A stretch of DNA of 64,000 nt from Strigamia acuminata (GCA_949358305.1 OX442318.1:12134517-12198516); one strand, 5' to 3'. Positions 1 through 12,555 are shown, counted from the first letter of the stretch. Numbers and translations are program-made. Notes: generated by a model not told the origin, from the letters alone.

Positions 1-259
1 GTAAAATCTGATGATAAGAATCCAGATTAAAGGCTCGATTCCGTCTCGCTGTGCGTTTTGGACATGAGACAGATTTTTCACGTGATGACTTCTCTTTTTC
101 TATCCGACGAGGGACAATTCGTCCTACGTTTGCACCGATAGACAGGAATCGGTCTCGACGGACGGCTGCACGTACTGGCAACGTCCCTCGAAACCAACCA
201 TTTATCTACGTATTTAAATATTAACTTTTTATTAATTGTTTATTTCTCCATCCTTCCAG
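1..259 (+). promoter_or_regulatory. Probable intron end and 3' splice site ahead of the orphan long ORF
   Basis: The stretch just before the first ATG of the long ORF looks like the end of a spliceosomal intron. A branch-point-like TATTAAC lies at 219-225, followed by a pyrimidine-rich tract and TTCCAG ending at 259, with the ATG starting at 260. The first bases of the window (GTAAAA) could be a donor, or the donor may lie outside the window. No coding exon is recognisable in 1-235. That the ORF is the second exon of a spliced gene is an inference from these motifs. Confidence 0.5.
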
Positions 260-3025
260 ATGGCACTACGTAAAACATGGGGACCATTAGACCCCGCTTG
301 CATCACTCGTGGCGGGATATTTCGAGGCGCGCTGCCCGATTTTTACCGACGATGTTTCGGCGAAGACGCCGACCCTTGGCGCCTGCGAATACTACATTCC
401 CGATGCATCGCCCGACGTTGGGTACGAGACTGCACGCTCCTGGATACGTTCCCGGAGGGAATGCGCGAAGGCATCGCCACAGAGTTAGCTCGTGACGATG
501 ACCCGAAATCGCCGATTTTCCACCCCGGATTGTCAAGTCAGTACACTGGCAACCCGGCGGAGGAACACGTGCTGCATGCGTGGCGAGCAGCCGAGACAGA
601 AGAGGCCCGTGAGGCCATCTACCAGCATTATAGACAACAGCTGGTGGATACCGCTACGGCAGTGGCCGAGCGCATCCTCCAAAACGAGGGGATGACCGCG
701 GATGATATTCATCTGTGGTTTGAGAGGCTGCGATTGGGAGAGAGTACGCCCCAGTGGAGACCTCGGATGGGAATTTTGACGTCCCAAGCCGAGATGTGGC
801 AGCTCCACTACCTGGGGATTTTGGGGCCCAAGAGCAGCTACCCGCGGAAGCGCAAGCGCTCCAAAGGCGCCGGGGACAGCCAGTCGCGTTCCCCAGCGAC
901 AACCAAGAAGCAGCGTGTCGCTCAAAACACGACTGAAGGCAACGAAGCTGGGCCATCCACTAGTACGGTGCGTGACCCTTCGCAGTATTCCCGACCGCGA
1001 ATTTTCATAAACCGTCAGATTAAAGACGGTAAGGAGTGCAAGGAGGTTTGGATGTCTGGTGACGAAGAGCGAGTCTCTCGTCCCAGCACTTCTAGACGTC
1101 CGCTGACTCATCGCGAGCAGCGGAAAAAAGATCGCAAAGAGCGATACTTCGCGAGGTGCGAAGCTCGGGGCCGTCCCATCCCCGAACCCGCCTACGCCTC
1201 CAAGAGAGCGGGTCGACGAGGTGGTAGCCAGTCAGGTGAGCGAAACGTCCCAGCGGCAGATACGCGGGACCTTCGCGAGATTCTGACTCAGATGAAGCGG
1301 ACGAAACTGACACGTTTCGATCCCGCGATGAAACACGCCAGGAAGATGGGTGTTGTCACCGACGGGAAGGTGACCCCACACGAGGTGGCAAGGTGGCTCG
1401 CAGACTACATTAATTCGCGACCACGACCCGATGGCATGCCAACCGCCATCGTGCAGCCTTCAGGCTCCGGACAACATCTCCCGGCGCTCCAAGTCGCAAT
1501 GACTGGAGTGCAGACGACGGAGACGCCACCACCGCCGACGCAGCCAACACCACCGCTGCCGACGCCAACGCTGCCGACCAAGACGCAGCCGCCTCCGAAC
1601 CTGCCGCCGCCGTCGTTGTTAAATTCGAGCGATCCGCCGGATTTGCACACCGACCGCTCAGTCCCTCTCCCCGTTGGACAGAGCATTGCGCAGGAATGTC
1701 GAGCCAATTTGACCGGCATTTACAGGCCGAGCCAACCCCGACCCGGTTCCTCGGCCCTGTTTTTCGAGAGGCGAGACGAAGAAGCGCGACTCGCGAGAGA
1801 AGCCGCCAACCCGACTATCTCCGAGCTCTCAGCGTTCCGCTTCGTGATGGAAGACCCAAGAGTCTCCGCACCCGCCTTGCGAGGTGTGGATCAGGCCCAG
1901 CGATATTTCATCGAATGGGCAACGGCGATGATGAGTAAGCTCTCGTGTGCCTTCACTGCGGATTCGGAGCGATCGAATCCAGTGAATCGTCGCAGCCTAC
2001 AGCTATCATTGACCAAGGTCATGATGCAGCTGCTAACCCCAGCACTCTTCGGAGAAGGGCGTCAGGCGATGGCCGCATGGTCTGTCGTGGACAGAGAGGG
2101 TGTACAGGTTCCCCGTGCACTCCTCGCAGAGTGGAGCTCCATTCTGCCCGACCCTGTGTTGACTCGGTACGAGCTAACCAGGGATGTGGTAAACCCCGAA
2201 TTTGAGGGGTACAAGTTGCGAAGCACGGCGTTTCGTTATACCTCCGCCACCTGGACAGCGGCGCCTACCCAACAACTGCGCGCCTTGACCATCCAGACGG
2301 AAGAATCGGCAGAGGATGTAGAAATGGTGATCTCGCCGACGAGCGGAGTTCCGATTCCGCCACCGATGCCTGCGGAGATATCCCCGCAAGGACCCGCCCT
2401 GTTCGAAGTGGCGGGTAGACCAAAGCGCTTGCTGTGCCGAACACCACCCGTCAAGTCCGTCGAGCGAACGAAGCCGACCCCGCCCGTGACTCCACCGGCC
2501 CAAGCGGCGACAACGACACAAGCCGTGATTCCCGCGGCCACCCAGAAGCCGCAGCCGGCACCGCCTCCACCAGATTATTACGGGCGAATCATCGAAGAAT
2601 TTCCCCATCTTTCGATGACGACGGCGACCAGGAGGTTTATCCTCGCGCAGCGGGACAAAGGCAAATCGGTCTTCATCTGGCTTCACAACCAGATCCGGAA
2701 GACTAAAGACCTCATCTTCCACCAGAGGTTGCTGAGAGCCCACCGTGCGCCAGTGACGCCAGCGGAAGCCAATGCCATCCGGCATACGAACACCGGCTTC
2801 TCCGCCTACATCCCGAGCGTTTGGTTACACGAGAGGACGCGTGCCCCGCATGAGCCAGTTGACGGCCATGCATTATGCTTCATTACGGAGCATGAGGACC
2901 CCCGAGATCGGTCCTCGGCGCTAGTAGGCGATCTACCCGCGCCACCCGGCACTCAACCGCCCGTCCCTGGAGTGAGTTACGCCCAGGTGACGGACTCAGT
3001 GTCGGGTCCCTCAGGAAAGAAGTGA
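260..3025 (+). CDS. Uncharacterised 921-aa GC-rich protein, proline-rich linkers, unknown family
   Basis: I do not recognise this protein. The frame stays open upstream to a TTG at 236, but the first ATG (260) directly follows a 3' splice-like AG and is chosen as start. Visible layout: an acidic/aromatic N-terminal region (about 1-190) rich in Trp, Arg and helices; a basic KRKRSK cluster near 195 and a second basic stretch near 283-303, both nuclear-localisation-like; a proline/threonine-rich linker near 420-454; a second apparently folded block around 494-690; another Pro-rich linker around 735-773; and a compact C-terminal block around 771-880 rich in Arg, His and Trp. There is no CCHC knuckle, protease, reverse transcriptase or transposase motif. 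Base composition is far more GC-rich than the flanks. It could be a gag-like ORF of a non-autonomous retroelement or a lineage-specific host gene. The reading frame is convincing; the function is unknown. Confidence 0.72.
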   Translation: MALRKTWGPLDPACITRGGIFRGALPDFYRRCFGEDADPWRLRILHSRCIARRWVRDCTLLDTFPEGMREGIATELARDDDPKSPIFHPGLSSQYTGNPAEEHVLHAWRAAETEEAREAIYQHYRQQLVDTATAVAERILQNEGMTADDIHLWFERLRLGESTPQWRPRMGILTSQAEMWQLHYLGILGPKSSYPRKRKRSKGAGDSQSRSPATTKKQRVAQNTTEGNEAGPSTSTVRDPSQYSRPRIFINRQIKDGKECKEVWMSGDEERVSRPSTSRRPLTHREQRKKDRKERYFARCEARGRPIPEPAYASKRAGRRGGSQSGERNVPAADTRDLREILTQMKRTKLTRFDPAMKHARKMGVVTDGKVTPHEVARWLADYINSRPRPDGMPTAIVQPSGSGQHLPALQVAMTGVQTTETPPPPTQPTPPLPTPTLPTKTQPPPNLPPPSLLNSSDPPDLHTDRSVPLPVGQSIAQECRANLTGIYRPSQPRPGSSALFFERRDEEARLAREAANPTISELSAFRFVMEDPRVSAPALRGVDQAQRYFIEWATAMMSKLSCAFTADSERSNPVNRRSLQLSLTKVMMQLLTPALFGEGRQAMAAWSVVDREGVQVPRALLAEWSSILPDPVLTRYELTRDVVNPEFEGYKLRSTAFRYTSATWTAAPTQQLRALTIQTEESAEDVEMVISPTSGVPIPPPMPAEISPQGPALFEVAGRPKRLLCRTPPVKSVERTKPTPPVTPPAQAATTTQAVIPAATQKPQPAPPPPDYYGRIIEEFPHLSMTTATRRFILAQRDKGKSVFIWLHNQIRKTKDLIFHQRLLRAHRAPVTPAEANAIRHTNTGFSAYIPSVWLHERTRAPHEPVDGHALCFITEHEDPRDRSSALVGDLPAPPGTQPPVPGVSYAQVTDSVSGPSGKK

Positions 3026-4350
3026 TCGCTCAGCCCCACGGTCTGAGCTCGGAGGGGGAAGTGTTGTGACCCGACTGGACCGGGGTCAACGAAGAGTTTC
3101 TCTCGTGACCTCGTTTCGGGTGTAAGGGGAGCCGCAAGCGCGTCTCCCTTCCCTCAGTGCATTGACATCTAGTCAATGGACAGGCGTCTGCCCTGAGGGA
3201 GTGGGGATGGCTCGTCCACCCCACCATTGGGTGATTCTGGTCACCTGTCAACCCCGCTTTGTGCAAAGGAATGTGCCTTGCACTGAGCGGGCAGAACCAA
3301 CACAACCATCAAACAAGAAACACACGAGAAATCTACCGTCCTACCGATCAGGCCTAAGTCAAGCACTAGGAGTGACCAGGGACAAAGGATATATTCTTCG
3401 TGAGTACATTTGATTCGTGTTAACCTCCGCAGAGTAACCTGCGTGATAAGATTACCGCGCTGTTTTAGCACACCCGCTAGAAACAGCAAACACCACTCCA
3501 GTTTAGCGAGTTGTGCAGACAAACGGTCGCACAAGCCTAAACTGCAGTAAAACCACGACGAGCGTTCCCGCCGCTGTGTGATCGCCGGGAGCCAGAAGAG
3601 TCCGCCGCTGTGTGATCGCCGGACACCTACAAAAAACCCTAAACCTAGACAACAGACCAGAAGTAAGACCTTTTAGGCATTCACTCGCGCCCGACCAGCG
3701 TGAGCCCGAAGGACCGAACAAGAAACGTGAGACGAGGACGCCATTCATTGCCACGCCGGCCCAAGACGACACCACGTTACCACGCGGACGCCATCTTGGA
3801 TCCAGAGCGTCAACAAAGGACGACCTCGACCAGTTTCCCGACAACTTCACACATCCCCAACCTTTTACCTTTATTCCCTTACATATTTTATTCCTTTTAC
3901 CTGTAAATTCCCATATAATAAATACATTTATTATATTTACCATTTTACATTGTTTGCCGTTTCACATTATTTGGGTAACCGCTTGAGTAAAGCGGTATTG
4001 CGAGATTAGAGAGTGACTCATACCACGAGTTAGCGACAGTTAGAGTTGAGCGCGACAAAGTGTAGTATCTAGAGTGGGGTACAACCCACAGACGCACTCC
4101 CTCCAGCTTCATGCCAACATTCCGTTGTAGAGTGCAGAATCTAGAGTGGAGTAAAATTCACAGACGCATTGGTAATGTAGAATCTAGAGTGGAGTATTTA
4201 TATTTCACAGACGCATTATCAGAGTAATCGACGCGGAGTAATTTCCCGGTTACTCTCCCGCCAGCCAGGACCGAGTGGAGTAATTTCCCGGCGATGGATA
4301 ACCTTTCCTGCGAGATATTTCGATTCAATTCGTTATTGGTTTGACGGAAC
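3026..4350 (+). other. Structured, internally repeated 3' region of the orphan ORF
   Basis: This non-coding stretch remains GC-rich like the ORF and probably belongs to the same transcript or element. It contains strong hairpins (for example CATTGAC / GTCAATG around 3160-3180, enclosed by CCCTCAG / CTGAGGG), two copies of CCGCCGCTGTGTGATCGCCGG near 3570 and 3602, an AATAAA at 3917-3922, three copies of an ATCTAGAGTGGAGTA ... CACAGACGCA module at about 4060-4220, and two copies of GGAGTAATTTCCCGG near 4230-4290. The repeated modules resemble LTR or UTR architecture, but no terminal direct repeat was found flanking the ORF. AT-rich sequence resumes at about 4380. Confidence 0.5.
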
Positions 4351-7300
4351 ATTTAAGTCTAACTTAGATGTTGATTGCACTCGGGGCAAAAAATAGCTCG
4401 GCGCTATTTTAATATATTTTACTTATTTTCATAGTTTTAGTTAAGTTTGTGACTCTAAAATATCATGATTAATTCCATAGAATTAATATGAATATTTATT
4501 CTCACATTGTTACATCTCGCGGAAATTATTGATTACAACAATTATCTGCGATGCGATGTGTGTGACGATACAGAAAAGTCAACCGCACCTCTCGGATATA
4601 ACCCACCCAGCCTAACCATTTACACGCCTTTTAGAACCAAACCCCGGACCATTTAGAAGCCAAAGCCATTCATAGATGACATCTTTTACGTCACAGCAAT
4701 AAGACCGTTACAAATTCTTATTGCATGACTGAAGCCTTCAAATGATATTATTTCAGGGCTTTTGCCAAACAACTGTATAGTTTAACTTCTCGTCATTTTA
4801 GCCACTTGTAGGCATAGTATTTATATAAGGTTCAAACCGGAATAAATGTTATATGTTTTGAGAAAACATCAGGTTTGCATATTTTACATTTTCACACAGA
4901 TAGTTCACACTTTAGTTTAGCAATTGCTATCTCCAGAAGGTAATCGTCACAAGTTTGAACCATTTAAAATGATAATTATACGAATAATTAGGTACGTGCT
5001 GGTTTGGCGAGTCCATTTCTGCAGGTATTTTGAAAGTGAATGCAACCAGACTAAAAAAAACACAACTTGTAAACACGAATACAAAACAAACCCTAAAAAC
5101 ACAAATTTAAAAACAAAAAACAAAATTTAAAAAAATCTTTTACGCTATTTAATTTCTTCTCGTTTCTTCCACAATCACAAAATCTACATAAACACACAGA
5201 CATCAATTATCATCATGGACAAACTGTTTTATAATTATAAAACTCATTAAAATTTCTGAATTTATTTTACCAAAAAAAAAAAAAAAAAAAAATTAAAAAA
5301 AGTATAATTTAGAAATTGAAAGATAACACAATTTGAATTAATTTGTTTATACATTCTAGAACCCACTTTAAACTTGCAGAAAGAAAATATAAAAAAAAAC
5401 ACCAAAACACCTTAAAGGCACCAGTTGGATGGTCCATACATATAAATAACTAATTTACATAGTTACAAGAAAAGATTTAATCAAAAAATGCAGAGAAAAA
5501 AATTACATTTCAAATGAATACAGCAAAAAAAAAAAAAAAAAAAAAAGTGAATGAAGTTAAGGGAGGAGGTGGGTGGGTGGAAGTGAGATGTCGATAATAG
5601 AAAGGAGAAAAAGAGGAGAGAATTTACTCGCTTGGCATGTCAGCAACCTCGGATGCAATCACTGACTACCATCGTTTTGGAGCAAAGGGAAAAAGCAGCG
5701 ACACCCATCACCCGGTACACAAGCAAGGCAAATCACCAAGGCCACCTCGCTTAATCGATATGTGAAAAGAGCAAGGAGATGAAAAGCGTCCAACTTAGTT
5801 CTAATAAGAAATCAAGCAGCCAATAATATATTTCAATTGGTAGAAGTTGATGGTGCAAAATCGATTTCATTTCCAATTCAGCTTCGGATTCCGACAATCA
5901 ATTTTAGTGAATCTTTTTTCTTTTTTTACTAGTAAGTGCTTCGAATCTCTGGAAGAGAAACTAAAGATATTCTCCATGAAAAGTGAGAATTTTCTTTAAA
6001 AAAAATATATTTTTAATGTATGTTGAGAATAAATTGCAAAAAATTGGGAGAAATTAACTTTCTAGGTTCTTGTGTTGATTCGAGTAATAGTTAGTTTCGG
6101 TGGACTAAAAAGTCTCCGTTTAATTCCGGTGTTTAAGGTGACCGTACACCACGAGCAACTATCAGAACAGGCTGAGAGCAACTAACTTATAAGCAGGGCC
6201 CTTGCGCGTTCGAACGCCTCCGCTACCATCCATGAAGTCAGACGCCAACCAGATAGACCGATCTAGTGTGACCCGACTCATAAGTGTAATCTACGGAATA
6301 TTTTCATCTAATATAGCCCGAGCTTCCCTGCATTACTTAACCGACTTCAGGCTTCCCTGCAATGCTAAACCAACTTCAGGCTTCCCTGTGTCACGAATCA
6401 ACCTAGATGTATAGTTAATTTGATCTGAATTTACGCGCATGGAAATGTAGCAAACCAGTGGGCAAAGTTCGTAGATTTACTCGTTTTGTGCCGTCGTCAA
6501 GTGTGGACATCAGACGGTGAATAAACCTAAGCTGACGTCCTCAGCTCAATCTAAGAGATGTTAACTCGTTGAGAGAGGTATGAAGAGTGAGTTAGATTGT
6601 GAAAACAGTGACGAGGTAAACTTGAGTCATCTGGTTCGGTTTATAGAAGTGGGTGAAGGGGTGAAAGGTATAAAATAAGTCTAATTGTTGGAAATAATGA
6701 AATGCGCGCAATGAAGCTGTGCATACATTTAAGGGATGAATCATCTGTCTTAGATGAGAAGAAAGATTGGGAAAAAATAAGAAAACTAAAAATGGGTTAA
6801 ACTAAGTAGGAAATGAATAAAAAAGAAGGGTGGGTAGCCTTTAATTCAACTATTTTTATACTTAAAACTTGTTTTATATTCAAGTGTATGAATAAAGCAA
6901 TTTTAGGCTTCACCTACCAACAACTACTGCAAGTGTTCATCTGACCACTCGACTGGCAAACCGCCAATTCCATCTACCGGTACCTAATTGCAATCTAAAA
7001 CTTGCCGTAATCACAATCTCCACAAACGAAACAAAAACTACTTGCCCCGATACTCCCCAACAAACACATCCTACCTTAAAGAATCCGACATTTACAATAG
7101 TCAACTTAGATAAACAAGTTTGGCGCAGCACATTAAACTTTAATTCATCAAATTAGCCAAATGTTTGAGCATTTACACCTGCCAAATCCCCACACCACTC
7201 ACTCCATCTCTCTCTCTCATGGAGCCAACACCTTTCGAGCATGAGTCGCGATAAGAGGGCGAGCGCTGAGCGCCGAGCGAGCGGAGCAGCGTGTACCTGC

Positions 7301-8329
7301 TCTTTGCACACGCTCTCTCTCTCTTAAATGCCAAAATAAGGATATCTTGGTGTGTTCTAATACGTTATTCCCCGATGAGTCTCTCAGATAATGTTGATGG
7401 AATAGCTCGAGGGTACAGGGGCGGAGTCCTTATCTTACAAGCTGAACACTGATTACCATTGGATGCAATCAAGACCACACCATCACAAGAAAAGACTTAA
7501 AGTGCTCGACTGGGCGTCTCTTAAGCTCTTCAAACGCGATGGAGACACTAAAAAATTCCATCCCATAATGCGCTTCGACAGACACCTTAGTTGGGGGTGT
7601 TGGCGAGAGAACTTTACTTTAGAATGCCCAGTCTGACACGTCGACAGAAGAGAAGAGAGGAGAGAGAAGAGGCTGAGGCTGTGATGGCAATCATAACTCA
7701 GCTGTCATTCTCTCGTTGCTCGGATCTTGGCAACAAACCCATTCGCGTCCAAGTAACATAAAACGCTGCTCCGCTAAAGAATCTGCTGCTATCTTGTCTG
7801 CTACAAGCCACGCACGAGCAAACAGCAAGAAATAAGGTGTGCAAGTGGTGCGAGCGGTGTGCTAGCCATTTGCGACGGACGATTCGCGTGGCGGCGCGTG
7901 GCGGCGCCTTGTGTTGTGTGTGTGTGTGTGTGGTCGCAAATTTCGACCTCGATTTCGGGGATATTAAAAGAGGTGGCTACAAAACGTGTGGGCATGAACG
8001 GGCCACAAAAAGGAATGGGTTTTTACGATCAAACTCAATGCGCAGAGCGTTGTAAAGGAGAAACTGGGGTTTTACCGCCACCTTTATTGACAGGCTTTTT
8101 CGCCGGGTTCTCGTAACTTAAAAGTTGGGCAGAGATTTGCTCGTAAAGCAAATGGCTCGAAACATCCGAAACGAGTGGATGTCCACTCGTTTAACATCTG
8201 CTTTTTTTTTCTTTTTCGGCTGGGAGGTCAAACTTAATTTGAATTGTTTTAATTAATTTGTTTTTGTTAAGATATGCCGTTTTTTTTTGTATAAAATAAA
8301 ATTAAGATAATTAAAAAAAACTGGATGGA
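4351..8329. other. AT-rich stretch without a supported gene
   Basis: No credible coding region is seen. It holds A-runs near 5271-5291 and 5524-5546, a purine-rich patch near 5550-5620, 2.6 copies of a 29-bp repeat beginning GCTTCCCTGCA at about 6328-6395, CT/GA microsatellites near 7205, 7310 and 7650, a short GC-rich patch at 7245-7300, and a TG microsatellite at about 7917-7932. Small open frames here lack codon bias, domains or good start contexts. Confidence 0.6.
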
Positions 8330-8870
8330 GTTTAATAAAATAAAAAGCAATATAAAACTCATTAAAAAGAAATTAAATTGAATAAATAAACATAAAACTT
8401 ATTGAATAAACAATAAAATCCAATAAAAACTAATAAAAATGAACAAAATCCAATAAAAACTAATAAAAATGAACAAAATCTAATAAAAACGAAGAAAATC
8501 TAATAAATATCAATAACATTTAATAAATGTTACTAAGATCTAATAAATATCAATAACATTTAATAAATGTTACTAAAATCTAATAAAAGTTACCCAAAAC
8601 CTAATAAAAGTTACTAAAACCTAATAAAAGTTACTAAAATCTAATAAAAGTTACTAAAATCTAATAAAAGTTACTAAAATCTAATAAAAGTTACTAGAAT
8701 TTAATAAAAGTTACTAAAATCTAATAAAAGTTACTAAAATCTAATAAAAGTTACTAAAACCTAATAAAAATGAATAAAATCTAATAAAAGTTACTAAAAT
8801 CTAATAAAAGTTACTAAAATCTAATAAAAATGAATAAAACCATCAAAAAATTAACAAGAACCAATAAAAT
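8330..8870. repeat. 20-bp AT-rich minisatellite (CTAATAAAAGTTACTAAAAT)
   Basis: Tandem copies of a 20-bp unit. The core (about 8580-8840) is nearly uniform, while the upstream edge carries diverged versions with AATGAACAAAATC and ATCAATAACATT variants, so copies degrade outward from a homogenised centre. Confidence 0.9.
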
Positions 8871-10985
8871 AAAACAAAATAAATCCCTAGAATATAATAT
8901 AAAAAAAAATCCTCCAATTCCCCAAACTTTCCAAATCTCTCCAACTCCCAATCACCAAACCCACTTATTAAAAAACCCCACCTTAATCACCACCATAAAT
9001 TAATTATCCATGCATTTCTGCACCGTTAATTCCACACAAAGCTCTTGTCAATCACATCCAAAAATCAAATCACCCAAAAAAAAAAACCCAGATTAACGAA
9101 CAAGTGGATTGCAACCAGAAACTGATTGATTTACAACCTCGCATTAATTACATCGATCAGAGGGAGTCGCCGAGCAATTTATGTTATCGGCACTCACTGG
9201 CCGCAACGGGAACACACTGGCAGCGGATGGCCAAATATTGCATCCACCATCATCACAAGTTCCTTCCTCCATACATCACCGCACTCCCTCTCGAGTCGAC
9301 ATTTTCAATCACAAAAGCCTCTCTTGAAAATGCTAAAATCTTGTCAAATTTCGCTCACTTACATTTGCATTTCGTGCACCGCAAACGCGCTGTTTTAGAC
9401 CATCTGTCAAAAAATCTGCACAAGATTTCCTCCCTCCCCGCGCCGCAAATCTGCGCAGACTCATCAGCATTCGCTGTCACCCACCAAAATACGATAACAC
9501 ACAAAACCCTCAACTGCTGGGCAAACATTGGCACTAGCAATTTGGCTGTGCTGGCACTTTTGTTCTGCTCCGTTATGAACTCTTGACCACATGTTGGAGG
9601 TCGAATGGAGTGCTCGTACAATGGGTAAAGAGAGAGAGAGAAAGAGCGAGGGAGATAGGCGCAAAAGGCAACAACAAGCTGTTGAAAAATAACAGCTTCC
9701 TCCCTCACTTCTTCTGCTTGAAACCTGTAATGTTGTTACCTTGTAAAAAAAGGGAGAAAAAGGTTCCCGCAAAGTATGATTGGATGAGATCAGTAATGCC
9801 CGTCTTCTCAAGGAAAATATAAAATACAGAAAAGGAAAAATGTTGGAGATAAAAAAAGGAGTTGTTTGGTTGGGGGGTGTCTAGCTGGTGGAAGATCAAA
9901 AGCAATTTCTGTTAGGTGTTAATAGAGGGTTTCATTCAATTTTTTTTTTAAATTTTTTTCATTTCATTTTCTTTAATTATTTTTATTTTTCTTTATTTAT
10001 GTTTTTACTTAAAGAAGGAGATGTGAATTTGGAAACGCACCTTTCTGCCACAAGAGGTCGAAGATCGAAAATAGCGACTGGTGAGTATTTTTAGAACCAA
10101 TCGAATTTAATTTTATGCTAACTAGCTTTCCAAGATGGCTGTATGTTAACTTCCTCCATTCGAGCATTTTACAAGAAGTTCCAGAAACACAATAAATAGA
10201 ACAAAACTTACTGAGAGAACAAGTTGTTAAGTGTTTTGAATCCCAGCAATTTTTGTGTCTGATAGTATTTTTTTAAAAAAAAAAATTCTTTTTTATATTT
10301 ATATTTGTTAAGTTTTTTATTTCAAAACAATTTAATTTTAACAATTACAGTATAGAATTACCATACATAAGCAATGTGACCATAGAGAATTATTAATTGA
10401 TAGAATTCTCCAATATTTTGATTCTCTTTGTCTAGTAGTGGCCATACCACGGGCAGATTTCCTGCCACTTGTGAATTCAAGAAAAATAATTGTTTCAAAG
10501 TATAGTCTTCTTGGACTCTAAGCTTTTCTTAAAGTTGTGTAAGAGGATTTACACATCTAGCAGTTCCAAAGCAGGATATGGAAAATCAATCATCTCCAAC
10601 TGAGTGAAGTGAATTCTAGTCCAAATTCAAACTCCGAAATCTAAAAGTTAAAAGTAATAAGTGCAGCTATCCATCCATCTATTCATTCATTCAGGAGCCC
10701 ATTCATGTACCTGTTGAGGCCCCTAAACACTATGAGACTTTGAGGGCCCCAAGTGCTCCACAGTTTTGTCCACAGTAGAGCATCGATTATCCAAACATCG
10801 GCTAAGTGAATGACCGATTATCTAAACAGAACGATTTATGGGAACGATTTATAATCGATTTTATATTTTCACAGTTTCACGGATAACTGATTTAACATCG
10901 CATCTATTCAGATGTAATATTAAACATCGCATCTATCTAGATACACTATTAATCGGACCCGGCACCAATTTGAAGCTTTACGATA
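8871..10985. other. AT-rich stretch without a supported gene
   Basis: No domain-bearing frame is seen; the 160-residue frame at 9104-9586 starts with GTG and has no recognisable motif. Minor features: GA microsatellite at about 9627-9650, T-rich tract at 9935-10005, a pogo/Tigger-like end reading CAGTAGAGCATCGATTATCC at about 10773, and a 29-bp direct duplication containing AACATCGCATCTAT at 10893-10950. Confidence 0.55.
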
Positions 10986-10991
10986 TATTTA

Positions 10992-11025
<34 letters not shown>

Positions 11026-11345
11026 GTTTATTGAGACTACAATAGTAGTCCTGTCCCTCCCAACAGCCAAAGCCTACAGGGGGAGAGACAGGACAAAACA
11101 CTACAACAAAAACGCAAAACAACAAACAAAAACACTCAAACAACCATACAAAACTAAACCAATAAAGTAATCAAAGCTCGCTTCAAATCATGACGTGATA
11201 AATTAAAAATATCAATATTACTTGGTATATTATTGACGTTAACACAAACACGATAATTAAAATCAACAGAAGAAGAAACAAAAGTAAGATGAGCACGTGT
11301 GTGATAGCCCGGAACATAAAAATTCAGTCGACCCAACGAATTAAA
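10986..11345 (-). mobile_element. CR1-like non-LTR retrotransposon 3' end with ATT-repeat tail
   Basis: On the minus strand a frame at 11154-11336 encodes a segment whose end (IPSNIDIFNLSRHDLKRAL) resembles the last residues of many CR1/jockey-type LINE polymerases, where a non-catalytic tail precedes the 3' UTR. It is followed by a short UTR, an AATAAA (read on the minus strand) and an ATT trinucleotide tail at 10994-11026, the arrangement expected for a LINE 3' terminus. Only the last few hundred bases are present, so this is a 5'-truncated, dead copy. Assignment rests on tail similarity and architecture and is moderate. Confidence 0.45.
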
Positions 11346-12555
11346 CTAAAAAAGAAAATTAAAAATAATCACGTCAGATGTTTTATTTACTGCACCGAGT
11401 CCCTGAAAAATGAAATAATAAAATAAAGTATTTAAAAAGTTTATTTTATTAGACTTTTACTTTGCGAAGTAATTTTTTTTTCTCCGTTAATTTCCAAAGT
11501 TGTAAAATTGAGACATGGTGTAGGGAAAAAAGCAAATCATCACAACTGTATTGATTAAGTGATAAAGGGGTCCACGAAGCAGTTGCCACAGGAGCTACTT
11601 TAAGCTGTTTTATTGATTAAGTAATATCCGGCCACCCACGCAAGCTTGAAACATGGCTCACTTGCCAATCACAAGCAACATATGCCTTAATTATACCATA
11701 CACCACAAGCTATGGACCATTATGCTTGTTACAGTGACAAATGACCAGCGAATTACAACTTCATTATTACTCCAAACGACATTCCAATATTATAGGCTGC
11801 CAAATGTAAAGAACTTTACGTAGCAAGATTTTCATTTCTCACTTTTATCGTTTTAAACTTTTATAAAATATGATTTTTCTACTTAAACAAACATATGGCG
11901 GAGATTAAAAATGAGTCACATAAGCTTTTTAAAACTAATGAATAATCTGCAGCATGCAATGACAGAGGTGGAAGCTTTATCAGCCACCACCAAATGGTGG
12001 ACCTAACAAATCATTAGTTTTCAACCACCCCACTCCCACTGCAATGTCCGCCAAAGTATCAACTACCATTTCTGAATGTCACTGCAACTTAGCCGCGATA
12101 TTGCATTTCTAATTTCGCAATGGGAGGGGATTTAGTGCAAGATAAAAGCGCGAGACTTATTACACTGGCAAACTTGGCAAAGATAGATTGCGATTTATGT
12201 TTATCAACACACTACAAACGGCGAATTAATAAAGCTTTACCTCCAATTCCAGACACCCACTTCACGAGAAACGCTCCTACTAAATACTGCTACGTGTGCG
12301 TAATGAGTATGACTCAAAGTTCTAAGAAAATATAACGTGTTTATTCAGTCGGAAATCGTCTAGCAGATTATATTGCAATTTTATTGTGTTTTTTTTTAAC
12401 CGTATGGAAAACCGATCCTTATAATCCGAAACTTTATTTGCTGTAAATGAAATAATTTTTTTTGAGTTTTTGGTGTTTATGCTAAAGTGAGGGATTTAGA
12501 TGAACTTTATTTTAAAATCTTATGGTTTTTTTTTCTCACTTATTTCGCCTTTTTT
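11346..12555. other. AT-rich stretch without a supported gene
   Basis: Nothing recognisable beyond a short direct repeat ATTGATTAAGT (about 11551 and 11613) and T-rich tracts. The 71-residue frame at 12120-12335 has no supporting features. Confidence 0.55.

Noticed and set aside
303-2785. Several 60-203-residue frames on both strands within the orphan gene
   Set aside because: GC-rich shadows of the 921-codon frame, without independent start context or motifs.
9104-9586. 160-residue open frame on the plus strand
   Set aside because: Starts with GTG, has no domain, and the overlapping frames are equally open; codon use gives no support.
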